Part shown: one piece after another, positions 1 to 9,067 of the stretch | Layout of the letters: the number at the start of each line of letters is the position of its first letter | Numbering within the stretch: the stretch's first letter is position 1 | From: Acidobacteriota bacterium | GTDB lineage: Bacteria; Acidobacteriota; Vicinamibacteria; Vicinamibacterales; UBA2999 | Assembly: GCA_016789705.1 (NCBI GenBank) | Contig: JAEUQR010000005.1 | Span: forward strand, 151,343 to 215,342 | Length of the DNA stretch: 64,000 nucleotides | Reading direction: 5' to 3' | The notes under the pieces: generated by a model | What the model was told of the DNA's origin: nothing | The model's input: only the letters and a program-made list of their open reading frames with translations | Databases searched by the model: none | Program-made: the position numbers and the translations under genes

Positions 1-918
1 GAACTCGGCGGCGAGGCGCTGGCCCGGTTGTCCTGGTGCGGCCCCGGCGAGTGTGATGCTCGCCTTGCCCGAGAGCGTCACGTGCTGGATGGTGCGTCCG
101 TCATCGGCATAGTCGAGGTTGATGTCGCGCGCCTCCATGGCACGCAGGCTGCCGAAACCCGTGCCGCCGCTGATACGGGCGCGGCCGCGCAGCTCCATCG
201 CATCGGGCTCGTCGCGGTCCGGCAGCAGGTAGACCATCATGTCGTCGGCGGCGAAGGTCTGGCCGGGCCGTGTCACGTGCGCCTGCCGCTCGAGCCGGAT
301 GTAGCGGTCGCGGCGGGCTTCGCCGAAGGCGCCGGCGGTGACGTCCATGTCGCCGGTGGTGTCGCTGCCGGCCACGTGCGCCACGGCCTTGTCGAGCACC
401 CACATCGTGTCCCGCTGCTTGTCGTAGGTGAAGCCGACGCCGCTGCCCCGCGTCTTGCCGCGTTCGAAGGTGACCGGCCCGGGCGCGCGCAGGATGCCCT
501 CGCCGTTCGAGTAGCTCGCCGTGGGGGTTGTCGCCACGAGTCCGTCGGCCGCCTGCAGCCGCACGTCGCCGTTCATGTCGAGCGAGGCCTGTCCGGGGCC
601 CACCGTGCCTTCTTTCGCGGTGATGACGAAGCGGCGGTTGCCGGGGCGTGTCACCGTCGCCGTGAGGTCGTGGGCCACCGAACGGCCGTCGGAGTATTGC
701 ACCTGTTCTCGGAACTCGAGCGCGAAGTCCTGGCGCTGGCCGCTCGTCTGTTCGGCCTCGCCCGCCGTGACCCTTGCGGTGACCGTGGGCGCGAGCGGCG
801 TCACCGGCGGCGCCGGCGGCGGCGTGCGGCGGGCGCTCGTCAGCCAGTACGCGCTCACCGCGACCCCCAGGGCCACGGCTCCCGCGATGAGGCGCCCTCG
901 GCGCTGCCACGACCTCAC
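1..918 (-). CDS. LptC/OstA-like LPS export protein (cut at left edge)
   Basis: The gene is read on the minus strand and runs off the left edge; about 306 codons are present. A GTG start at 918 is followed by an N-terminal hydrophobic anchor (LIAGAVALGVAVSAYWL) and a Pro-rich linker. The rest is beta-rich sequence with repeating patterns of the OstA/LptC type, such as LDMNGDVRLQAADGLVATT and MELRGRARISGGTGFG. Family members are inner-membrane-anchored periplasmic proteins that pass lipopolysaccharide from LptBFG to LptA. At over 300 residues it is longer than E. coli LptC, which suggests fused LptC and LptA-like modules, as is common outside Proteobacteria. It lies downstream of recJ in the same direction, across a gap of about 90 bases with a small GC hairpin (990-1004). 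Confidence 0.7.
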   Translation of the reverse strand, partial: MRSWQRRGRLIAGAVALGVAVSAYWLTSARRTPPPAPPVTPLAPTVTARVTAGEAEQTSGQRQDFALEFREQVQYSDGRSVAHDLTATVTRPGNRRFVITAKEGTVGPGQASLDMNGDVRLQAADGLVATTPTASYSNGEGILRAPGPVTFERGKTRGSGVGFTYDKQRDTMWVLDKAVAHVAGSDTTGDMDVTAGAFGEARRDRYIRLERQAHVTRPGQTFAADDMMVYLLPDRDEPDAMELRGRARISGGTGFGSLRAMEARDINLDYADDGRTIQHVTLSGKASITLAGAAPGQPGQRLAAEF

Positions 919-1009
919 GACACGTGTCCTCGTCTCATGGTGACGGATAGGCGGCAGGGGCGCAAGCCGCGCCGCCGGGAAGGCACGCGGGCGCCACCGG
1001 CGCCGGTCG

Positions 1010-2725
1010 TCACGCGCGGCGCGCGTCCGAGAGGCGAAGCTCGGTGTAGGTGTTGCCGTTGAACTCGTTCTGTTCGAGCGCGTAGGCCACTTCGAGACCG
1101 CCGTCGGCGCCGGCAATCACACTCTCCTTCTCCACGGCGTTCCAGGCGATGGCACGGAAGGTGCGGCCGCGCTGCCGCAGCGACATCTTGAGGTGCCGTT
1201 CCTTCAGGCGGCGCGGGCCGTCCACCACCTCGACGCCCGCCGCCGTGAACAGCGGCTTCGGGTTGGCGAGCCCGAAGGGCGCCATCGCCATCAGATCGCT
1301 CACCACCTTCGGCGTGAGCGCGTCGAAGTCGAGCGGCCCGTCGAGCGACAGATTCGGCCGCAGATCGTCAGGGCCGAGCACGGCGTGCGCGAAGTCGTTC
1401 ACGGCACGCCGGAACTCGGGAATGCGCGCGGCGTCGAGCTGCAGGCCGGCCGCCTGCTTGTGGCCGCCGAAGCGCTGCAGCATCGGCGCGCACGACTCGA
1501 GCGCGGCGAGGATGTCGAAGCCCGGGATGCTGCGGCACGAGCCGTGCGCCACGCCGTGTTCCACCGAGAGCACGATCGCCGGCCGGTAGTAGGCGTCCAC
1601 GAGCTTGGAGGCGACGATGCCGATGACGCCGCGATGCCAGCCTTCGCCGCCGACGACGAGCACCGTGTGCGCGCCGATGTCGGGATCGGTCTCGACCGCC
1701 TTCTTCGCGGCGGTCACGATGTCCTGCTCCTCGCTGCGGCGCTTCGTGTTCTCGGCGTCGAGCTGCTGCGCCAGCGCCTGCGCCTCCTCGGCGAGCGACT
1801 CATCGGCGGCGAGCAGCAGCCGGGTCGCGATGTCGGCGCTGGCCATGCGGCCGGCGGCGTTCACGCGCGGCGCCACCATGAAGGCGATGTGATACGCGTC
1901 GATGGACTTGCCGGCCAGCCCCGAGACGTCGAGCAGCGCCCGCAGGCCCACCTTGTGAGGGCCGCGGGTGAGCTGCTCGAGGCCGAGCTTGGCGATGACG
2001 CGGTTCTCGCCGACGAGCGGCACGACGTCGGCCAGCGTGCCGATGGCGGCGATCTTCACGAACGCCTGCAGCCAGCCGTTCTTGCCGGCCTTCTGGCAGA
2101 GGCCCTGCACGACCTTGAGCGCCACGCCCACGCCGGCCAGGTGCTTGTCGGGATACCGGCAGTCGTGGCGTTTCGGATTCACGACGGCGACGGCCTTCGG
2201 CAGTTCGGTGTCGGGCTCGTGGTGGTCGGTGATGATGAGGTCGATGCCGAGCTCGGTCGCGCGCCGCGCCGCTTCCGGCGCCCGGATGCCGCAGTCGACC
2301 GACACGATGACGCGGGCGCCCTCGGCATGCAGCCGATCGATCGTGGCCGGCTGCAGGCCGTAGCCGTCGCGCAGCCGCTCGGGGATGAAGTGCGTCACAT
2401 CGGCGCCGAGCAGTTCGAGCGTGCGGCGCAGGATGACCGTGGATGTCACGCCGTCGACGTCGTAGTCGCCGTGCACCACGATCCGCTCGCGGCGCGCCGC
2501 GGCGGCGAGCAGCCGGTCCACGGCCGGCGCCAGGTCCGTCATGAGCCATGGATCGTGCAGGTGCGAGAGGGCCGGCCGCAGGAACCGGTCGGCGAGCTCC
2601 GGGTCGTGAAGGCCGCGGATGGCGAGCAGCCGCGCCACCACCGGCGACAGGCCGAGTTCGCGCTCGAGGCGCGTCGCGGCGGTCTCGTCGCAGGGGCGCG
2701 GTTTCCAGACGAGCGGAGGGGCCAC
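1010..2725 (-). CDS. recJ: Single-stranded-DNA-specific exonuclease RecJ
   Basis: This 571-residue protein has the full RecJ layout. The DHH phosphoesterase motif I (VVHGDYDVDGVTST) is near residue 83, the DHH motif (IITDHHEP) near 165, a DHHA1 domain with the GGHKQAAG signature follows, and there is a C-terminal OB-like region. RecJ degrades single-stranded DNA 5' to 3' in recombination and mismatch or base-excision repair, using Mn2+ or Mg2+ held by the Asp/His motifs. The GTG start lies 3 bases after the accA stop, with GAGG overlapping the accA end as ribosome binding site, so the two are translated from one message. The length is normal for the family. Confidence 0.95.
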   Translation of the reverse strand: MAPPLVWKPRPCDETAATRLERELGLSPVVARLLAIRGLHDPELADRFLRPALSHLHDPWLMTDLAPAVDRLLAAAARRERIVVHGDYDVDGVTSTVILRRTLELLGADVTHFIPERLRDGYGLQPATIDRLHAEGARVIVSVDCGIRAPEAARRATELGIDLIITDHHEPDTELPKAVAVVNPKRHDCRYPDKHLAGVGVALKVVQGLCQKAGKNGWLQAFVKIAAIGTLADVVPLVGENRVIAKLGLEQLTRGPHKVGLRALLDVSGLAGKSIDAYHIAFMVAPRVNAAGRMASADIATRLLLAADESLAEEAQALAQQLDAENTKRRSEEQDIVTAAKKAVETDPDIGAHTVLVVGGEGWHRGVIGIVASKLVDAYYRPAIVLSVEHGVAHGSCRSIPGFDILAALESCAPMLQRFGGHKQAAGLQLDAARIPEFRRAVNDFAHAVLGPDDLRPNLSLDGPLDFDALTPKVVSDLMAMAPFGLANPKPLFTAAGVEVVDGPRRLKERHLKMSLRQRGRTFRAIAWNAVEKESVIAGADGGLEVAYALEQNEFNGNTYTELRLSDARRA

Positions 2726-2728
2726 CCG

Positions 2729-3685
2729 CTACGCCTCGATGATGCCGACGCGGCCCATCGTGCGGAACTTCTGGTAGCGCCGCTCCAGCCGTTCGTCGGA
2801 GCCAAGGGCGCCGATCTCGGCGAGCGCCTTCGACAGCGCCACGTCGAGGAACTGTCCGGCGGCGGCCGGATCCGTGTGGGCGCCGCCGGCCGGCTCCTTC
2901 ACGATCTCGTCGATGATGTCGAGGCCGATGAGGTCCGGCGCCGTGATCTTGAGCGCCTCGGCGGCCTGGATCTTGCGATTGGTGTCGCGCCAGAGCAGCG
3001 CCGCGCAGCCTTCGGGTGGAATCACGCTGTAGACGGCGAACTCGTGCATGAGGATGCGGTCGCCCACGGCGATGCCGAGGGCGCCGCCGCTGCCGCCCTC
3101 ACCATGCACGACGACGATGATCGGCACGTCGAGCACGGCCATCTCGCGCAGGTTCACGGCGATGGCCTCGGCGACGCCGCGTTCCTCCGACTCGATGCCG
3201 GGATAGGCCGCCGGCGTGTCCACGAAGCACACGATCGGCCGGCCGAACTTCTCGGCGAGCTGCATGGCACGCAGCGCCTTGCGGTACCCCTCGGGGCGCG
3301 CGTAGCCGAAGTTCCGGTAGATCTTCTGCTTGGTGTCGCTGCCCTTCTGGTGCCCGACCACCATCAGTGGCGTGCCGTGGTACACGGCCGGCCCGGCCAC
3401 GATCGCGTGGTCGTCGGCGAAGCGGCGGTCGCCGCGGATCTCGACGAAATCGGTGAAGAGCTGCTCGACGTAGTCGAGGGTGGTCGGCCGCGCCGGATGG
3501 CGGGCCACCAGCACCCGCTGCCACGGTGTGAGCGACTCGTAGAGCTCTTCGCGGATGGACTGGATGCGATCGCGCAGCCGGGCGATGTCGCGCTGGCGGT
3601 CGGCCGTCGAGGGCAACATCGACAGCGCCTCGATTTCCTTCTGGAGGACGCCGATCGGTTCTTCGAATTCGAGGAGGTCAGCCAT
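2729..3685 (-). CDS. accA: Acetyl-CoA carboxylase carboxyltransferase subunit alpha
   Basis: This 318-residue protein matches AccA along its whole length. A short N-terminal helical segment (LLEFEEPIGVLQKEIEAL) is followed by the crotonase-like carboxyltransferase fold, with the conserved GEGGSGGALGIAVGDRILM and YSVIPPEGCAALLWRD stretches. With AccD it moves the carboxyl group from carboxybiotin to acetyl-CoA, making malonyl-CoA for fatty acid synthesis in the cytoplasm. The ATG at 3685 has a GGAAG ribosome binding site and lies 12 bases after dnaE; recJ follows after 3 bases. A dnaE-accA neighbourhood is common in bacteria. No accD is present in the window. Confidence 0.96.
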   Translation of the reverse strand: MADLLEFEEPIGVLQKEIEALSMLPSTADRQRDIARLRDRIQSIREELYESLTPWQRVLVARHPARPTTLDYVEQLFTDFVEIRGDRRFADDHAIVAGPAVYHGTPLMVVGHQKGSDTKQKIYRNFGYARPEGYRKALRAMQLAEKFGRPIVCFVDTPAAYPGIESEERGVAEAIAVNLREMAVLDVPIIVVVHGEGGSGGALGIAVGDRILMHEFAVYSVIPPEGCAALLWRDTNRKIQAAEALKITAPDLIGLDIIDEIVKEPAGGAHTDPAAAGQFLDVALSKALAEIGALGSDERLERRYQKFRTMGRVGIIEA

Positions 3686-3697
3686 CGGTCTTCCAGT

Positions 3698-6600
3698 CTA
3701 TTGCAGCACGACCGAACCGGCGCCACAGACCCGTTCCACCGCCGTGATGAGCTGTTCGGAGGGCTTGACCCGGATCTGCGGCGTGACGTTCGCCTTCACC
3801 CGCAGCCGGCGCCTGTCGTGCGCCACTTCCAGTTCCAGGACGATCGGCCGGTCGCCCTGGTGCTGGGCCAGGACGTCCCACAACGCTTCAAGCGTGGACC
3901 GCGAGGCGGTGGCATTCAGGTGGATGCTGACCGAGCGGGCCATCCGCTCGCGCAGCCCTTCGAGCGGCGCCAGCTCGTTGGCCTGGAACCGCGTGGAGTC
4001 CTCGTCGCGCTCGAACTTGCCCTTCACGAGCAGCAGCGCGCCGCTTTCGATGAGGTGCCGGAAGCGTCCGTAGGTCTCCGGAAACACGACGGTTTCAATC
4101 GAGCCCTGGGCGTCTTCGAGCGTGAGGACGGCCATCGGGTCGCCCTTCTTCGTCTTGAGCGCGCGCACGGCCGCCACGACGCCGCCGACAGCGACGTCCT
4201 CGAGCAGCAGTCGGCCGGGTTGCCCCTCCTCGGCTTCGGGCATCTCGAGGCCCAGCAGGTCACCCACGGTGCGCGCACCGAACGCCCGCAGGTCTGGCGT
4301 GTGGCGGTCCACGGGGTGGCCGCTCAGATACAGCCCGAGCGCCTCCTTCTCGTTGGCGAGCCACTCCATCTCGGTCCACGGCGGACCGTCGGGCACGGCC
4401 CCGTCGGGGGCGCCCGGCGCCGAGGGCACGGCTTCGCCAAAGAGATTCGCCTGGCCCTGCTCGCGGTCGCGCTGCACGCGGGCGCCGTGTTCGAGGGCCA
4501 GGTCGAGGCCGCGCATGAGGCGCGCCCGGCCCACGGCCGGGGGCAACCGCGCGCCGTCGGGCCCGGGCAGGATCAGGCTGTCGCACGCGCCGCTCTTGAC
4601 CAGGGCTTCGAACACCCGCCGGTTGGCGATGCGCAGGTCCAGTTCCTCGGCGAGCTGATGCAGGGCCGTGATGCGGCCGGTGCGGGCGCGCACGTCGAGG
4701 ATGGCCTGGATGGCGCCTTCGCCCAGGCCCTTGATGGCGGTGAGTCCGAAGCGCACACCCTCGGGCACGACCGAGAAGTGCATCTGGCTCTCGTTCACGT
4801 CGGGCGGCAGCACGGCGATGCCGCGGTCGCGGCACTCGGTGATGTAGAGCGCGAGTTTGTCGGTGTTCGCGGCCTCGATCGTCAGCAGCGCCGCCGCGAA
4901 GTGCCGCGGATAGTTCGCCTTGAGGTAAGCCGTCTGATAGGCCAGGAACGCGTAGGCCGTCGAGTGCGACTTGTTGAAGCCGTAGCCGGCGAAGTACTCC
5001 ATCAGCTCGAAGATCTTGGTGGCCTTCTTCTCGCTGATGCCTTTCTTCTTCGTCCCCTCGAGGAAGGCCTCGCGCTGCTTGGCCATGACCTTGGGGTCCT
5101 TCTTGCCCATGGCCTTGCGCAGCACGTCCGACTGCCCGAGCGTGAAGCCGGCGAGCACCGCCGCGATCCGCATCACCTGTTCCTGGTAGGCGATGACCCC
5201 GTAGGTGTCGGCCAGGATCGGTTCGAGCGCGGCGAGGTCGTACTTCACCTCCGTCTTGCCCTGCTTGCGGGCCACGTAGTCGTCCACCATGCCGCTCTTG
5301 AGCGGGCCGGGACGGTAGAGGGCGTTGAGGGCGATGAGGTCGTCGAGCCGCTGCGGTTTCGACTTGCGCAGCAACTCGCGCATGCCCGAGCTCTCAAACT
5401 GGAAGATGCCGAAGGTCTGGCCTTCGCAGAACACCTGGTAGGTCTTCGCGTCGTCGAGCGGCACGCCGTCGATGTCGAGAACGAGCTCTTCGGTGCGCTT
5501 GATCTCGGCGAGCGCGTCCTGGATGAGCGTGAGCGTGCTCAGGCCGAGGAAGTCCATCTTGAGGAGGCCGACGCGCTCGACCTCCTTCATGGCCCACTGG
5601 GTCGTGATTTCGTCGCGGTTGCTCTTGTAGAGCGGCGCGTAGTCGGTGATCGGTCCCGGCGCGATGACGACGCCGGCGGCGTGCACGCCGGCGTTGCGCG
5701 ACATGCCCTCGAGGCGCTGCCCCATGTCGAGCACGTCCTTGACCCGCGGGTCCTTGTCGCGCATTTCGCGCAGCACGGGGTTCTCGGTGAGCGCCTTGGC
5801 GAGCGTCATGTCGAGCGCCGGCGGGATCTGCTTGGCGATGCGGTCGACGTCGGCGTAGGCCATGTCGAGGACGCGGCCGACGTCGCGGATGACGGCCTTG
5901 GCCTTCATCGTGCCGAACGTGATGATCTGCGAGACGTTCTCGCGGCCGTACTTGCGGGTCACGTAGTCGATGACCTCGCCGCGGCGCCGCTCGCAGAAGT
6001 CGACGTCGATATCGGGCATCGACACGCGTTCGGGGTTCAGGAAGCGCTCGAAGAGCAGGTCGTAGTCGATCGGGTCGACGTCGGTGATACGCAGGCAGTA
6101 GGCCACGAGGCTGCCGGCGGCCGAGCCACGGCCGGGGCCCACCGGGATGCCGTGTTCGCGGGCATAGCGGATGAAGTCCCAGACGATCATGAAGTACCCG
6201 GTGTACCCCATGCGCTTGATCATCGCGATCTCGTAGTCGAGCCGCGCGTCGTATTCCTCGAGCGAATGCCGCAGCTTGCCCTCGGCGGCGAGCTGGCGCA
6301 GCCGCGGCAGGCGCTCGGCATACCCCTGGCGCGACACGTGCTCGAAGTAATCGTCGAGCGAGTACGGCGACGGCACCTCGAACTTCGGCACGTGCAGCGT
6401 GCCCGAGGGGATGACGACGTTGCAGCGCTCGGCGATGGCGAGCGTGTTCCTCATCGCCTCCGGGTAGTCGCCGAAGACCGCGGCCATCTGGGCGGCGGTC
6501 TTCAGGAAGAACTGGTCGCCGTGGTACTTGAGTCGCTTCTCGTCGTGCACCGACTTGCCGGTGCCGATGCAGAGCAGCAGGTCGTGCGGCTTGCTGTCGT

Positions 6601-7237
6601 GCTGGTGCAGATAGTGCACGTCGTTGGTGACGACGAGCGGCATGTCGAGATCGCGGGCGATCGGCAGCAGGCCGTTGTTGACGATGCGCTGCTCCTCGAT
6701 GCCCTGATACTGCATCTCGAGGAAGAAGTTGCCGGCGCCGAGGATGTCGCGGAAGGTGGCGGCGGCGGCTACCGCACGTTTCGCGTGTTCGGTGCGGATC
6801 TCACTCGCCACTTCCCCCTTGAGGCAGCTGCTGAGGCCGATGAGACCCTCGCTGTGCTGCGCCAGGAGCTGTTTGTCGATGCGCGGCTTGTAGTAGAAGC
6901 CCTCCGTGTAGCCCGACGACACCAGTTTGATCAGGTTGCGGAAGCCGGTCTCGTTCTCGGCCAGGAGCACGAGATGGTTCGCCGTCTCCCCGGGCGTGCC
7001 CGACTTGTCGCGGCGGTCGCCGGGCGCGACGTAGACCTCGCAACCGAGGATCGGGTTGATGCCGCGCTTCCTGGCCGCGTCGTGGAAGACCACCGACGAG
7101 AACATGTTGCCGTGTTCGGTCACGGCGAGCGCGGGCATCTTGAGCGCCGCGGCCTGGTCGAGCAGCTCGTCGATGCGGCAGGCGCCGTCGAGCAGCGAGA
7201 ACTCGGTGTGGCAGTGGAGATGGACGAAGTCAGACAT
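3698..7237 (-). CDS. dnaE: DNA polymerase III subunit alpha
   Basis: This 1179-residue replicative polymerase begins with the PHP domain (HLHCHTEFSLLDGA at residues 5-18). It carries the palm catalytic acidic motif PDIDVDFCERRRGEVIDY and the GPGRGSAAGSLVAYCLRI motif, then the fingers, the tandem HhH region and a C-terminal OB fold. It is the DnaE1 type. The ATG at 7237 was chosen because the protein then starts directly with the PHP domain. An in-frame TTG at 7279 would add 14 Pro/Arg-rich residues encoded by the flanking inverted repeat. No Shine-Dalgarno sequence precedes the ATG: the upstream bases are the left arm of the GC-rich inverted repeat. accA and recJ follow in the same direction. 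Confidence 0.96.
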   Translation of the reverse strand: MSDFVHLHCHTEFSLLDGACRIDELLDQAAALKMPALAVTEHGNMFSSVVFHDAARKRGINPILGCEVYVAPGDRRDKSGTPGETANHLVLLAENETGFRNLIKLVSSGYTEGFYYKPRIDKQLLAQHSEGLIGLSSCLKGEVASEIRTEHAKRAVAAAATFRDILGAGNFFLEMQYQGIEEQRIVNNGLLPIARDLDMPLVVTNDVHYLHQHDSKPHDLLLCIGTGKSVHDEKRLKYHGDQFFLKTAAQMAAVFGDYPEAMRNTLAIAERCNVVIPSGTLHVPKFEVPSPYSLDDYFEHVSRQGYAERLPRLRQLAAEGKLRHSLEEYDARLDYEIAMIKRMGYTGYFMIVWDFIRYAREHGIPVGPGRGSAAGSLVAYCLRITDVDPIDYDLLFERFLNPERVSMPDIDVDFCERRRGEVIDYVTRKYGRENVSQIITFGTMKAKAVIRDVGRVLDMAYADVDRIAKQIPPALDMTLAKALTENPVLREMRDKDPRVKDVLDMGQRLEGMSRNAGVHAAGVVIAPGPITDYAPLYKSNRDEITTQWAMKEVERVGLLKMDFLGLSTLTLIQDALAEIKRTEELVLDIDGVPLDDAKTYQVFCEGQTFGIFQFESSGMRELLRKSKPQRLDDLIALNALYRPGPLKSGMVDDYVARKQGKTEVKYDLAALEPILADTYGVIAYQEQVMRIAAVLAGFTLGQSDVLRKAMGKKDPKVMAKQREAFLEGTKKKGISEKKATKIFELMEYFAGYGFNKSHSTAYAFLAYQTAYLKANYPRHFAAALLTIEAANTDKLALYITECRDRGIAVLPPDVNESQMHFSVVPEGVRFGLTAIKGLGEGAIQAILDVRARTGRITALHQLAEELDLRIANRRVFEALVKSGACDSLILPGPDGARLPPAVGRARLMRGLDLALEHGARVQRDREQGQANLFGEAVPSAPGAPDGAVPDGPPWTEMEWLANEKEALGLYLSGHPVDRHTPDLRAFGARTVGDLLGLEMPEAEEGQPGRLLLEDVAVGGVVAAVRALKTKKGDPMAVLTLEDAQGSIETVVFPETYGRFRHLIESGALLLVKGKFERDEDSTRFQANELAPLEGLRERMARSVSIHLNATASRSTLEALWDVLAQHQGDRPIVLELEVAHDRRRLRVKANVTPQIRVKPSEQLITAVERVCGAGSVVLQ

Positions 7238-7374
7238 GGCGGGGCTCGGGTCCCGGGTCCCGGGGCTCGGGGCCGGCAATTCGGCAGGCGCGCGCTGCGC
7301 GGCAGATTCGTGGACTCCGTGACGCTGGCATTCGTTCTTCCCCGAGCCCCGGGACCGGAGTCCCGAGCCCCGCC
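7238..7374. repeat. 137-bp element with 35-bp imperfect terminal inverted repeats
   Basis: The left arm (7238-7272) and right arm (7340-7374) are reverse complements with 3 mismatches in 35 positions, around a 67-base spacer. Each arm has an internal direct repeat of the type GGGGCTCGGG. The element fills the whole gap between the guaA stop and the dnaE start and touches the dnaE ATG. There is no U-tract, so it is not a standard rho-independent terminator. It could be a REP/MITE-like mobile repeat, or an RNA hairpin that limits read-through from guaA into dnaE and masks dnaE translation initiation. Confidence 0.75.
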
Positions 7375-7381
7375 AAGCATG

Positions 7382-9001
7382 CTACTCCCACTCGATAGTG
7401 GAAGGCGGCTTGGAGCTGATGTCGTAGGTGACGCGGTTGATGCCGCGCACTTCGTTGATGATGCGGCGCGACACGGTCTTGAGCAGGCCGTACGGCAGCT
7501 CCGCCCAGTCGGCGGTCATGAAGTCGGAGGTCTGCACGGCGCGCAGCGCGACGACGTAGTCGTAGGTGCGGCCATCCCCCATCACGCCGACGCTCTTCAC
7601 CGGCAGGAACACCGCGAAGGCCTGGCTCGTGAGGTCGTACCAGCTGCGGCCGGTCGCGTCGTCATGCCAGCGGCGGAGTTCCTCGATGAAGATCGCATCG
7701 GCCTTGCGCAGCAGGTCCGCGTACTCGCGCTTCACCTCGCCGAGGATGCGCACGCCGAGGCCGGGACCGGGGAATGGATGGCGCTGCACCATCTCGGCCG
7801 GCAGTCCGAGCGCGATGCCGAGTTCGCGCACTTCGTCCTTGAAGAGATCGCGCAGCGGCTCGAGCAGCTTCAGGCCGAGTTCCGCCGGCAGGCCGCCGAC
7901 GTTGTGGTGACTCTTGATCGTGACGGCCTTCTTCGTCTTCGCGCCGCCCGACTCGATGACGTCCGGATAGATCGTGCCCTGGGCGAGGAACGTCGCGCCC
8001 TTGTGACCGCCGGTGCCGGCCTTGAGCGTCGCGGCTTCGGCCTTGAAGACCTCGACGAACTCGCGGCCTATGATCCTGCGCTTCTGCTCCGGGTCGGTCA
8101 CGCCGGCGAGCTGGCCGAGGAACTGCGCGCTCGCATCCACGTGGATGACACGCGCGTGCAGGCGGCCGACGAACATCTCCATGACGTGCCGCGCCTCGTC
8201 GAGGCGGAGCAGGCCGTGATCGACGAACACGCAGGTGAGCTGATCGCCGATGGCGCGATGGATGAGCGCGGCGGCGACGCTCGAGTCGACGCCGCCCGAG
8301 AGACCGAGAATCACTTCCTCGTCGCCCACCTGGCGCCGGATTGCCTCGACCGCCTCGGTGATGTGATCGCGCATCACCCAGTCGGGCGTCGCGCCGCAGA
8401 TGTCGACGACGAACCGCCGCAGGATCGCCGCGCCCTGACGGGTGTGGGTCACCTCGGGGTGGAACTGCACGCCGTAGAAGCGGCGCGTGTCATCGGCCAT
8501 CGCGGCAATCGGGCAGCTCGGCGTGGACGCCATGAGTGTGAAGCCCGGCGGCAGCGCCGTCACCTTGTCGCCGTGGCTCATCCACACGTTCAGCACGGCG
8601 TCGCCGGCGGCGTCGCGGCCGTCTTCGATGCCGGCAAGCAGCGCCGCGTGGCCGTGGGCGCGCACTTCGGCGAAGCCGAACTCGCGATGGCTGCTCGGTT
8701 CGACCTGTCCCCCCTGCTGCACGGCCATGGTGAACATGCCGTAGCAGATGCCAAGCACCGGCACGCCCAGCTCGAAGACGGCCTGTGGCGCCCTGAGATC
8801 CTGCGCCTCGTAGGTGCTCGCGTGGCTGCCCGAGAGGATGACGCCCTTCACGGCGTGCTCGCGGGCGTAGTTGCGCACCCAGTCGTCGGTCACGTCGCAG
8901 GGATGCACTTCGCTGTAGACATGGGCGTCGCGCACGCGCCGCGCGATGAGCTGGGTGACCTGTGAGCCGAAATCGAGAACGAGGATGGTCTGGTGTGCCA
9001 C
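7382..9001 (-). CDS. guaA: GMP synthase (glutamine-hydrolysing)
   Basis: This 539-residue enzyme makes GMP from XMP, ATP and glutamine. An N-terminal class I glutamine amidotransferase domain begins with [19 protein letters not shown] and has the catalytic Cys in [12 protein letters not shown]. It is followed by the ATP-pyrophosphatase domain with the P-loop [14 protein letters not shown] and the C-terminal dimerisation domain ending PPSTIEWE. The GTG at 9001 was chosen because the family normally starts just before the LDFGSQ segment. A TATAAT on the minus strand at 9057-9062 gives a leader of about 50 bases. The gene is divergent from the BamB-like gene at 9068. No purine riboswitch is visible in the leader. 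Confidence 0.95.
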   Translation of the reverse strand: MAHQTILVLDFGSQVTQLIARRVRDAHVYSEVHPCDVTDDWVRNYAREHAVKGVILSGSHASTYEAQDLRAPQAVFELGVPVLGICYGMFTMAVQQGGQVEPSSHREFGFAEVRAHGHAALLAGIEDGRDAAGDAVLNVWMSHGDKVTALPPGFTLMASTPSCPIAAMADDTRRFYGVQFHPEVTHTRQGAAILRRFVVDICGATPDWVMRDHITEAVEAIRRQVGDEEVILGLSGGVDSSVAAALIHRAIGDQLTCVFVDHGLLRLDEARHVMEMFVGRLHARVIHVDASAQFLGQLAGVTDPEQKRRIIGREFVEVFKAEAATLKAGTGGHKGATFLAQGTIYPDVIESGGAKTKKAVTIKSHHNVGGLPAELGLKLLEPLRDLFKDEVRELGIALGLPAEMVQRHPFPGPGLGVRILGEVKREYADLLRKADAIFIEELRRWHDDATGRSWYDLTSQAFAVFLPVKSVGVMGDGRTYDYVVALRAVQTSDFMTADWAELPYGLLKTVSRRIINEVRGINRVTYDISSKPPSTIEWE

Positions 9002-9055
9002 GGGTATCGGGTCGGGATGCGGGGACGGACGCGGCGCGGACGCGCGCGTCGCCGG

Positions 9056-9062
9056 TATTATA
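9056..9062. promoter_or_regulatory. Shared divergent -10 element (guaA / BamB-like)
   Basis: The heptamer TATTATA reads TATTAT on the plus strand and TATAAT on the minus strand. On plus it lies 6 bases before the GTG at 9068, so the BamB-like mRNA should be leaderless. On minus it would drive guaA with a leader of about 50 bases. It is the only AT-rich hexamer in this GC-rich gap. Confidence 0.6.
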
Positions 9063-9067
9063 TCGGG

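Noticed and set aside
1193..8965. A 2590-codon plus-strand open frame across recJ, accA, dnaE and guaA
   Set aside because: It is antisense to four well-recognised genes. Long stop-free antisense frames arise from the GC-rich third codon positions. The translation is dominated by Arg, Ala, Gly, His and Val with no family signature.
9002..9055. A purine riboswitch in the guaA leader
   Set aside because: The leader is about 50 bases of GC-rich sequence without the three-stem purine aptamer.
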